Assembly: GCA_000507305.1 (NCBI GenBank)
Contig: DF240855.1
Span: forward strand, 35,093-99,092
Length of the DNA stretch: 64,000 bases
Source of the DNA: Breviolum minutum Mf 1.05b.01
Taxonomy: Eukaryota > Sar > Dinophyceae > Suessiales > Symbiodiniaceae
Direction of reading: 5' to 3'
Both the position numbers and the translations under genes were made by a program. Below are positions 36,208 through 48,200 of the stretch, piece after piece. Each line of letters begins with the position of its first letter. The stretch's first letter is position 1. Below the pieces are notes generated by a model, which ran no database searches, was not told the origin of the DNA, and worked only from the letters and a program-made list of their open reading frames with translations.

Positions 36208-39200
36208 CTGGCAAGTTGTTTTTTTAAGAACAGTGCTGTAGGAATGCTGTGAAAGGGTGCTTGGTATCAGCAGGAAAGTAGATGGTTCAACTGAATATTC
36301 AATCTCGAAACATCACTTACGACTTACCTGAAAACATTTTGCGACCCCAACTTGAGATCACAGTAGTTGCAGCAGCTACTTCAACAATAGACCCTTCCCC
36401 CCACACAACAAACACAAGAATGATCTGACAACAAAAAATCGCAAGTCTCTTCAGAGATTTTTTGAGTTGTTAAGAGAACATACTAGTCAGATACCAAGTG
36501 CTTAGCTGAGCATTGCTGATTTTTTCACCAGAGCTATCCACACATCAGCGCACGAATGGCTAGGCGTGTGCACATGCTGTCCCCCAGCATCACACAGCCA
36601 GCAAGATTACATGCGAGTCTAAGAGGTATGGAGCTTTACATGTGGAAATCTACTTTGAGTCAAAAACTTCACTCTAGTCCACGCCCATCCTGGCATGACT
36701 GAATGAAAACTAAGACGAACCCTTAAGAAATCAGGCTCGTTGTTTTTTTGTACCGGGGCCCTGATTCGAATTTCCACGCTTGGTGCCACCAGCTTTTGGG
36801 GTAGCTGCAGGTTTCGGTTCGGCTTTTGCCTTTCCTGCAGGCTGTGCTTTCGATTTACCATCTGCCTTGGGTGTGGCAGCAGCCTTTGCAGGCTTCGGAG
36901 CAGTCTTCGCTTTGGCGGCTGTGTCAGGGGGAGTTTTGGCCTTGGCAGGAACCATCAACCTTAATGGCGGGGAGAAACAACGGTCCAAAGAAGTTCCAAC
37001 ATGTATTGCTTTAAGATCTTTTAGACTGGGCAACTTCAAGAAGAATTGTTAAGAACGAGGCTTGCAACGGTTCTCTAAAGTCAAAGCGCCCACTGCCCTC
37101 AGCCAAGTGAGCTAAGTCAAAAGTACTCGTTTGAAAAATCAAAATTGCATTAGGAAAAGAATTTGTTAGATGCACATCAGGGCCCAGGCAGAGACCTTGC
37201 CTCCTCAACATATTGCCGCATCTTCTTTTGAGACCTTTGGGGGAAAGAGTGGCGTTTTGAAGGGTAACTTTTATCACCAGTAATATCACCAGTCCATCTA
37301 AGGTAGAAACTCTTTCTTAAAGCCGCCCACCAGCCCAGAAGTGTACATAGACATGATCGACTCTTCCAACTGAGTCAGCTTATTCACGTCATCCATCAAT
37401 TTGGTGGCCAACCTAGGTTCAAAAAGTACAAAGACATGACTTAAAAGTAGGGAACAACTGTTTACCCACAAAACTTTTCACCCTCTTACAAAACTCCGAA
37501 AACCGATCCAAGTTAAAGTAAGTTCCGGGTGAATGTTGGTCACACAGATCCTGGGTCCTAACTTAAACGTCGAGTAACGACTGTTGCTGATCTGTTGGGT
37601 TTGTCACTGTATCCAATCTCTTCTTCAAGTCCCCAAGTTTTTGCACACGCTTGTTGATGCATTTGGCCACTTTGGGGAAATCAGGCGGATTGAACTTGTC
37701 AGATTCAACCACGGGGAAACCTAACTGTTTGAAAATTTTGTCCGATTCTTTCCCAGTACAACCATCAGCTTCATCCTCACTTACCGAAACAGCACCAGCT
37801 TCATCTTTGATGCCGTTGGCAGGTGCACCTGGCAACGTTGCAGACGTTTGAGGAGAGAAAGGGTAGTTGGGTTTGATCATGAAGTTCCGATTCAGTTTAC
37901 ATTCTAATTCCTCCATCTAGCTACCAAGACTTAAAAGGCCTGGCCTGGATGCCACTGGGATAACCCATCCCAGCCCTTCCCAACTTTCTTGAAATGAAAG
38001 GTAGAAACAATCTCCTCCCGTTCCATCTCTTCCCGCAGAAGATCACGGGTGGTTTTCCTTAGCTTGATATTTGTTATTCAACTTCCCCAAAAAAAAGGTT
38101 TGGAAGACAAGACTCTAGCAAATCCATGTGCTAAATGCCACACACCCCAAGTTTTGAAGGATGCATTCCATAAGGATTCATTTTTTCTTTTAAGATACAT
38201 TCAAATTAATGGATATCCAAAGTTGAAACAACACCAATTATCAGCAAGACTTGTGTTTAGATTCAAGATTAAAGCCGCCAAAGTACTTGTTGTGACCAGA
38301 GACCTTCAGCAGTGTCCAGTACATCATGCCATCACCATATTGAGACTGCCTGGCTCGTGGTTGAGATCACCCAAGTAGTATGATTGGTTATACATACAAT
38401 TAGCCTCGTGAAGGTGGGGCGGGTTTCGCAGAACTTCTTGATGCCCTTGATCTTTTTCCTCAGTGGAAATCATTATGGTAAACGGCATTAGACCATTCAA
38501 ATGACGGAAATGTTGAAACAAATTCAAACACAAGTTGCCACTAAGAAGCTCCGAAAACCCTTCCCGAATCATATCATCTTCTGTCATGAATTGGTAGTCA
38601 TCCTTCAATTCTTGTTGTTGCTTTCCTCATGAACAATCTGAACTTTCTTGACAAACTTCTCCTTCAAGGGGTTGACTGGCTGAGATACAAAATTGGGATG
38701 ACATGACCCAAGTACCCACCACAGATTTGGAGGATTAATCCGATTACTGAGTCATTCAGAAAAAGTACGCTTACCAACAGTACTTGCCATACTCAATCAC
38801 TTACTTATCGTACTTATATTACTCAATAAATTCAAATTCCAAACCCCCAGAGTTTGGACGATCCCTCTCCGGATCACATCCCACTTTCTCAAAAAGTCTT
38901 TCGATGCGATTTCTGGTGTGAAGATTCTGGTATTCTTTCACAAGGTCATCGGGAACTTTGAATGACCCATCAGCACGTGCTGTGAAGATCCGACGCAACC
39001 TCTCTTTGAGCTTCCGGCAATTGCAGGACACTGGAGGCATTGGCGGTTCCTGATCCTCAGGAACCTCCTCCTCCGAGTCTTCCTTGTCGTCCTTGGCCTC
39101 AGCCTCTGGTGATGGAGGGTCATCCCCACCTCGTGGCTGGGAAGGTGGAATCTCAACTTCAGCTGCAGCTGCAGCCAAGACTTGGTCCAACCGTTTTGGT

Positions 39201-42200
39201 TTAATCTCCTCAAGTGGTTGCTCCGGCACCTGTCAGAATGACAAGTTAATAAACCAAAGGCAAAAAAGAAAACCTCCTCCACAGCAAGACGAAAAGACAC
39301 CTCCTCCGGAGCTACCAGATGCCCAGCCTTGGGGTCGCCACGGGTGGCCGGAAGCCCCAACACCGGTTCAAGGAGAAACTCAACTGGATGAAACACCACA
39401 AGCACAAAATTTGAATGAGGCGTGTTTTTTTCAGCTTCAATGAGAAATATCACAAACAATTATATATATCAAAAATATCATGTAGACGATGATTCTACTA
39501 AATATTAATTTGTTGTGCAAAGGACCATCTACTCTATGTCAATTTTCTAGGGGTCCATGATTCTAACAACATCCCCAGCAAGACAATGTGGTAACAGAAA
39601 TCACTGATGGTGACATAGTTCCATTACAAGGTTTTGTTCTGAGTGTTTATTACCTTAACTGATGGGTGTAAACGCTCTCTTTCTTCAAGAGGTCCCCACA
39701 CCCCAAATAACTACTGCAAAGATCTAGGTGTGTCTACGACGATTGGTTTCGGGGTCTCTTCCGCTGTCTTTTGAGGAATGGATCCATCAGATTCCATTTG
39801 TTTCTGCAATTCCTGAGGAAGATTTGAATTGGAATCAGCTCAGCTTGTTGATTCGGTATGACTTTTTTGGATCATACGTACGTATGTCATCTTATGTGTT
39901 TTGACTGGCTGCTAGCAAAACTCTTCAAAAAAAAACACCAACAAGAAGTCCATAGAGTCATTGCTGATTTCAGTTTCAGGATCCATCAAAACACAACAAA
40001 TCCAAAGCGTTGCTGGGGCGCCCCTCATCAACCCCAAGAACGCCCCATAACAAGTATTGTTGGGGTTCTTTTTCTGGAGGCTCAGTGACCAATCAATACA
40101 CATAAAAGGTTTAGTGAATTAAGCTTCCCTGTAGTTCACCCCCAAAAAGCGACAATTATAGACGTTTGTAAGTAAGTTCCAAAAAGAAATGCTGCCAACA
40201 TCAGCTATGGGCAAAACACCCTTTTGTTTCCACACAGCCCTAAACAGAACCCACACACTTGGCAGTAGCCAAAAACCCATAGTTTTCAAGGATTCATTCC
40301 TACACCTATGATAAATCACTTCGAATCCCACAAAACTTACCAGATTCATTGGAAACATTGAGGAAACCTGTATCTGGCTACTAGTCAGGACTTGCCACAA
40401 AAAGAAAACATCTTGAACTAAGCGTCTAGCAAGCGGTTCTTTTCTGCAACCATATTCTGATATAGTTCATCGCCCTCTAAAGACATGCTGTTAGCCCGCA
40501 TCATGGCGGCCCCCCGTAGCAAAGTGGAACTGGAATCACAGCGGCTTGGCAATTGCTGCATTTCGATTTTGAGCCCCTATTTCAACCCAGTTCGCCAGTT
40601 AGTGAAAACACCTCCAAAAATGACTAAAATCCTGACATGGGCAAACACGCCGCAATCATGGGCAAACACGCCGCAAACATGGGCAAACACGCCGCAATTC
40701 AAAAACTGAAAATTCCACAAAACATGGAAAAATGGCGGAAAATATCGAACTGAGTGGGAAAAAGTGGTTGGTCACTGAACAGTTTCAACACCGGGAACTC
40801 CAGTGGAAAGGCTAGGGCCACTCTTTTCACCCTAAGCTGTTCGAAACTCATAGTTCTTGGGGCAGACTATCTCGCCATTCCATTGGGATGTCAAGCAATT
40901 TGCTTGAGCGAGCGTAGAAAATGCAGTCCTTCACCTTTGCATCTTCCCAAACGTCCTGATAGGCCATTTTGTCGAAGAGCACCTTCACTGGGATGGCTTC
41001 ATCAACCTGGAGGAGCTGGTGTGTTTTGGGATCTCGGGTTGAAAAACCAGAAAAAAGATGTATCCAAGTAACAATGGGGCGTTTGGGTGAATGATGCAAC
41101 AAGGACCAGCGCATAGAAAGAATCATAGATGCAAAGCGTGGTGTGTAATCCCTTAGCTGTTCGACCAAGAAATTCCAACACATCCAGGCTCTTACAGTAC
41201 ATGATTTGTTTCAAAATTGACTAAACAAGAAAGAAGCCTTTCGTCAAAACAATTTCAAGTTACTGGGACTTCTTGAGCTGTGAAGAACCTTTGAATCGCT
41301 TCCTACCACCTCCATCAGTATAGCGAACTGTGGTTTGATATTCAGTTTCGTGCTTTTTGCGATTCAATCTTCCTTTGTTAAAAAATGCAATGGGCCAAGA
41401 TGTAGACCACAGGCAACTCCGTTTCGGGGTCCCGTGCCCGAAGTGCTTCATCCAAAACACACTTTTGTATACCTTGTTGCAGCGATTTGGGAGGATGTTT
41501 CTTGGCAGTATGCTGTTACTGTGTGGGACCCATACCTTGCTATCATCTTTACAGGTTAAAGTGAAACTAGAGTTAAAACGTGAAACTCCAAAGTCACCCA
41601 AAAGCAATCAAGGAACTCTGATTTTCAGGGAGCCTAGCGTTTCAACCAGCCATCGAAATCTGAAATGCATGTTTAAGAGAGAGCTTGAAGGTTGCTCAAC
41701 TAAAGGAACTCCACCCATGGCCATGATGAGAAGCCATAGTAAGACGCACCTTGGGACAATTTTGATGAATTATGGATCGGTTAAACAACCCCCGGTTACG
41801 TGAAAGTACACAAGTCCTTTTCAAGAACCTTGATCTCATTATGTTCAACAATCTGAAATCATCAAATTGTAGCACCTCGAGACCATCATGTTCCCAGAAG
41901 CTACGCTGGGATATTCAGTCCGGCCCATGGGGGTCAGAAAATCACGCCCAGAAGTGCCAGCATTGACGACGGTCCACGTGCTGCAAAGGATTCCCATGAC
42001 ACAAATCAAATCATTGGGTTCGCCCCGAAGAATCGTAATGATACAGCGCCTTGGTTTGACCCCCAACTTGTTCGAAAAAGGATCCAACTTACCAACTTCA
42101 AATTCTATGAAAATACAATTTACCTATCATAAAAACATCTAGGATCAGCCATGGAACAAAAATCCTGCTGGTTCATTTATATCCATGCTTGACTTACCTT

Positions 42201-45200
42201 TTTTGGTGCTGAAGGCTTCGTCATAAGCGATGTCATGAGCTGTAGTCTTAAGCCCTATAGATGCCCCCAATCTTGCCACCCTTCGCTTCCCAGCGAAGAG
42301 CTCAATCACCTGGTACCCGTGTGCCAAATCTTGATCAGGAGGGAATCGAATCCAGGAGGCCATCAAAACAAGCAGGACCCATACCTTATTACGGGCTTAT
42401 CGGTGGGAATGACTAAGAGGGAAGGGTCGCAGGCAAAATCACACTTGGAACATAAAAATACCAAGATGCTTTGGGAGAACCAAGGGCCATCAAGCGGCGT
42501 AGACACAAATCCGTTTGTTGGGCATTCATGATTATAGCCTTATAGGGTATGGAACTGACTTCCTTTAAGCCAAAACTCCTGTTGTGGAAACATGCCCTTG
42601 TGCAGTCTTACCTTTTGTATCAGCATGTTTTACGTTTTAAGTTTTCTGTTTTAAACTATTTTGAGGGTGGAAGCAGGCCAGCCACACGTTCAGCAGGAGC
42701 TGTTTGTGCAATTCCATACTTTGCAAAGGCTGCAACCAACGGCATGTGTGAGGGAAGTACCTGCGGGGTGGACAAACAAAGGGAAATATCACTAAAGTTC
42801 GTGGTTGTACACCAATGTAAAAGTAGATGGCCAAAGTTGCAAAGTCTATTTGAGTAAGGGGCCCAAAATAAGCATCACTTTGGCCATCTAATTTCAATGG
42901 TGCTATTGGGTATCCAGAACTTTGGTTTTGCATCATCTTTTGCAGTCACCCTTTATGCAGTAGTTGGGGGTGGTAGCAACTGCATGTTCAGCGTTGGAAT
43001 CTTGTTTTTGCCGTAAGCATCTCTCCTCGAAACATCCACCGGTGGACTGATGATCAGCAGCGCACCCCTACAAAACCCTTCTTGGAGCTGACAGTGAGAT
43101 ACACTAAAAGAAAAGGTTTCAACCTTAGAAAGTTAAAAAAAGAAGGTTCATGAATTCAGAGAAACATTTTTATCAGTTTTTGACTGTTCAGCTCACTTCC
43201 CCAAATCTGAAAGGATGATGGCTGACCCTAACAATCCACAGCTAACCTGTGATGTGAGACTTTGTCCCAAACATCCTAGGCTTCGTCAAGCCCAGGGAGT
43301 AAACCTAAGTATTGGAGTGTAGGGGGTGGCAAAGGAAAAGAGAATCTGAATGTGTACACATTTAAGAGGGTTGTTCTGACAAGAAACGTTCTTTGACTAC
43401 ATCTTCCTTAAGGAAAGATTTCGCCCATGACTCAGCAGTAGTGCCAAAGTTCTCCAAAGGGATGTCATCCACCCAGCAAGATGTACAGAATTTCCAGAAA
43501 GGATCCTATCGCTGTGAAAAGTGACTAGGTTCAGGATGCTATGACTTTATGACACCACCTAAAGCAACTACATAGGAACTACTTCGTGTGTTCATGTTTG
43601 TTTGTTGGTTTTTGTCATCGCTTTGTGTTTTGTTTTTTCATGTTTGCTTCCTTGTTTGTATGTTAGTTTTGTTTTAGTTTATTTCCCAAACTGGTCCTCC
43701 AATTTCGAAGGAAAGGATACCAAGTGCTGAACCACTTTCTCGAACGCTGCTCGCACGCTTTTGTGAAATGTGCAGCTGGGCTCAATTTGTGGGACAGCTC
43801 GCCTAGCAAAAGTTGCCTTCACTTTCTTTTCCTGGGCCCGTTTGTTTGCTCCTTTCTCCTTTGCATCCTTTGCTTTGCTTCCATGTGTGGTGTCAACTTG
43901 TTCTTTGGTTCTCTTCCTTGTCTTTTGTGGCGCTGCTTCAACAGTCTGTGCTTCCTCAGCTTGTTGCATTTGCTTCCTAGCCTTTTTCTTCGCCTGCAGT
44001 TTTTTAGCATCATGTTTCTCCTCCTGGGATTCCTGTTCGTTCTCCTTAGCCTTCCTCGATTTCCTAGGCTTGGACTCTTGCTCTGCTGGTGCGTCTGGTT
44101 GTTGCTTCCGTTTCCTTTTCGGTTTCTCCTTATCACTGCTGTCTGGCTCTTCAGGTCCGTTCTTACGATACCAAGAAGTAGCTTTTTTCTTGGGGGCTGC
44201 TGCCGGTTTCTTCAGCGTTGATGGTTTCCTACCGCGTTTCTGTTTGGTGTCAGAAGGAACTGGCGGCCCTGCCCACTCTTCTGGTGGTTCCGCACCCTTG
44301 ATCTTTGCTGCAACCCCAAGCTGCTGCATCCTGCCCACCTCCACCTGCACAGGGACAAGGATAGAAGGAGGACATGACCAGACAGGAAGTTAAACTTTAG
44401 ATTTGATAAGGCGTAGGGATGTTCAAAGGTTTTTTTCATGGGAAGCCTACCTGCCCCATTTTCAATAATAGTGGTTCATGAAGCTTTGATAAAACCATTC
44501 CTCATGGCAGGTAGAGTTCCGATCATTTCAATCAGTAAGGGGCCTCCTCATCAAGCAATGAAGCTGAAGTTTTGGGTGGAATGCCCTTGTTGCCATTAGC
44601 AAGTGGGTTTTCAATTTCGGCCACCACCTCTTTAGGAGGAGACACCTCTTTAGGAGGAGACACCTCTTTAGGAGGAGACAGCACCACCTCTTTAGGAGGA
44701 GACACCACCGCCCCTTTTCGAGCCATCATGGATGGACTGTAACGGGGGGTTGCATCCACCATCTTGGAGGTGGCTTGTGGCGAAGGATATGCCTGAGCCT
44801 TGTAGCTCTCGTATGCCTGGGTGGCCTCGTAGTTGAGTGTTTGATCTTGATCAGAAACTGGACCTGGGATACTGGATGGAAAATATTTTCAAATCAAGAT
44901 TACAAAAAGAAACTTCCATTTCTGAATCATCAACTATACCCCTAGCCCAGCCAGCTTTTGATGGATAAGGAACCGTCCCAACTTTTGCTCACACGTTGCC
45001 CCATTAATGAGACACGCCTTTCAGCCATTTGTTGCCTAGGCTTTGGAAGAAGTTGAACCGAGAAATCCATGGGAAAGGGTTAAACTAACAACGAGAGAAA
45101 AAACATGAGGTACTGAAGGGTTTGAATTTCTTCAAGGTACTCCAATCTCTTGAGGGCATCCGCAACACTTGCCAGATCCGTTGGCTCAGGTTTTGGTGGT

Positions 45201-48200
45201 GAACCCGGAGCATTTGTAGGAAAAATGGCAGGAGGACTCCATGGTGAAAGGGGTTTCAGAATCGGAGTTGGGCGAGGGGACCCTCCCATCTGTTGGGCCA
45301 GTGTGGCGGCTCCCACCTCATCCACCTCATCTTCAATCGGGTAAAGATCTTCTGGGGGGCTTTCAACATCCGTACTGGCACACCCATTCTCTTGACTATC
45401 ATCATTCTCATCATGCTCACTAGTGTCATGACCATCGCCTTCTTCCCCACCATCACCACCTTCTTCCCCACCATCACCATTATCCTGATCAGCACCCATG
45501 ACCCTGGACCGTGCCCGAGCAGTGAAGTGCACAGAAAGGATCTTGATCAAACGTGCTATCACGGAATCCTTAGATAGGGCTTTGGGGATGTCATCAGAGG
45601 TTGTAAGACAAGGTTGGCTTGAAAGCTACCAGTTGCGAGCTACAAGATGTGCAAAACTAAGCGCAAAAAACACAGACTACTTGTTCAATCAAATCGAGGT
45701 TCTCTTTTCTTACTCCCATCATGCATCCGAATCAACTTGCTGACAAACGCTTTGATCGCATGAGTTTCACAATGAGTCAGGGAAACATTCTCTGGGATGT
45801 GAAGGGACTCCTTGAACGCCGTGATCTGCAGGGGCAGGATACTGAACAACATTTCTTAGGATCACATTTAGGGTCCCAATTATTGATTCAAATCAGTCGA
45901 ATGTGGAATGCAAAAGTTTGAACATAAACCCTGTTACCCCACCTCCATTTTCAACCATCCTACCGGGACAGTCTTGCGATCTGGGGCCGCAGGACACCAC
46001 TTGCGAAGCACTGCTTCCAGGACTGCCGAATTGAGCTTTAGAGACTTGTTGGAAACAACCCCAACCTTGTTAGGGGCCACCCATCTTAACAAGGCCTTCT
46101 CACTCAAGACAAACTTTCGGATGGCTGAATGTTCATCGAAATCATCCCGTAAACCCTCAAGAGGGTTGACAGGTTTCTCACATTGCCCCTCTTCACATTA
46201 AGCCATCGCACTTAAGCCAGGTTATAAGAGAATTCTTTCCTCTGAGCCAAAACCTTCAAGTTGAGGGGATATATGTATAAGACTGGAAAAAAACATGTGT
46301 AACCACATTCCAACTTTTTTGTAAGCCACTTGTGTGTGATAAATCCCTTTCGTATCAGCCCCCGATTTTGTTTAAGCAATTATCTTCGCTCACCCCACCA
46401 GCAACGAGTTCCGGGGCAGAAGGCGCACTTAGGCGCACTTGTTGTTGCCAAAGATGCCCAACCTGCGAACAAGTGTGGCTGGTTGGGGTTGGGATGGGTT
46501 GGGCATAGCTGGTCTTACTCTAAGCTCAACCCGCCCTGCCTCACAGAAAGGAGCCACCATCAATCAGTTCAATGCCCAAACCTGCCCAGATTGAGGCCGG
46601 TTGGTTTTGGGGTGTTTCGGAAAGATTTTTTGGGGGGAAAAATTGAAAAAGATACCCCACCTCAATGAAGACTTAGCATTCAATGCCATTCGGTACCTGC
46701 CCGGGCAACATGGGCTAATTTGCGATGTTATTGAAGGAAGTGTATCCAGAAAACACCTTAAGAAAGCATTAAAGATCTAGAGGGGCACTATGTGTGGAGT
46801 TCAAAAGATGCAGGTTCGCCACCTGCGTAGGGGTAAAAGGAACTGCTAGCCAGTACTTAGGTGTGAAATGGTGTGAACCAAGGCTTTACCATGTTCAACT
46901 CTTGCTTCCAAAAACCCCCCTGTGTTTTCACACAAGTTTTCCCCAAATCTGATTGTGCTCCAGCTATCGGATCAGCCATGCTTAGGAGCTTCCTCAGCCG
47001 CCTCACCTTCGGCAGCGCTGCAGTAAAAAAAAAGTATTGGGGAGCAACAGTGGCGCAAAAGATTCACTCAAGTTGTGTACAGGTTCTAGTGTCTCTAGTG
47101 TAGTCAGGGGACTAGCCACCGTTTCCTCCCACTTGCGGATGAAGTTGGAGAGATGGAAGGCCACACCACGGGATTCGAAATTCTCTACGATAATCTTTGC
47201 CTTCTCCAAAGATAGTATCTCCTACAGGTCACTGATAAAAACATCGTAACTGATTACTTTTACACAAAGAAAGAAGTGCACCTATGTAAAACCCAGTCTT
47301 TTTACCAAGATTCTTCGGGAGTATCCTTTGGCCATAGTGCTTTGTGAAGCTGAAAGAACCACTCTGGCGTCATTTTCTCCAAGCCTCCCAAACAAATTAG
47401 TGATGTAGCAAGTTGTTTGGGTCACAAATGAAAGTACGGGCCCCACCTTGTGGGGTCAAAACCTCCTTTGCTCCAGGAGCAAATTGCATGGCCCAAAAAT
47501 CCACTAGAACAATCAACCCGGGTCACTCAGCCAAATGCCTTTCCAAGCTGACTAACTGATTCACAAAGCGGGCAAAGCAAGCAGGGCCCTGCACTGCACA
47601 GCTAAAGAGGGGGAGGCACCTGTTCCGTAAAGAGGATGCCAAATGCAATCCAAACAGGCTCCGTGATTGAGCCATGGAGGCTGCATGAGTCCCCACACTA
47701 GTAAAATCTTTGGACTAAGTGGTACCCCACTAGGTCTTAAAAACTTGATCCCCTCCAGAAATCCAAAACAATGCCACTTTTCCAAACACGCGGCAACCTG
47801 ACCAGAATGGCCGCAAAGTAAAAAAAACAGGTTTTGCCCAAGTGGCACGGAAATTTTGATGCGATTGGATTCTCTAGGTATATATAATATACACACAATC
47901 ATGCAAATGTCTATCTTCCATCACCATCAGCAATAAAACAAACCCAAGTCTCTCAACAATCTTCACCTTCTCAGCAGGCATGGTTTCATAGAAGATCTTT
48001 TCGATACAACTGGTTTCATTCCTCGGAACTGCGATCACCCATCGATGGGAAAACCCGCCCAGCGGATAACGGCCAAAACCATGGGATCCTCCGGAATTGT
48101 GCCTGTTACAGTAAGAGTTTTCCCAAGAAAAGTGATAGATTGCTTGAAAAATGGGAACCCTCCAATTTTAACTGAAAGGAGGGATTTATTAATCATGGGT

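Noticed and set aside
38938..39459. 173-codon minus frame overlapping the KVPDD exon
   Set aside because: A shadow frame of the conserved exon, with no motif of its own.
43724..44393. Plus-strand Phe/Leu/Ser-rich open frames of 165 and 207 codons, which could look like membrane proteins
   Set aside because: They are antisense to the lysine-rich L1 exon; Lys and Glu codons read backwards give Phe, Leu and Ser.
46810..46826. tRNA T-arm-like hairpin GCAGG-TTCGCCA-CCTGC
   Set aside because: The loop lacks the conserved TTCRA pattern, and no acceptor stem, D-arm or anticodon arm could be placed around it.
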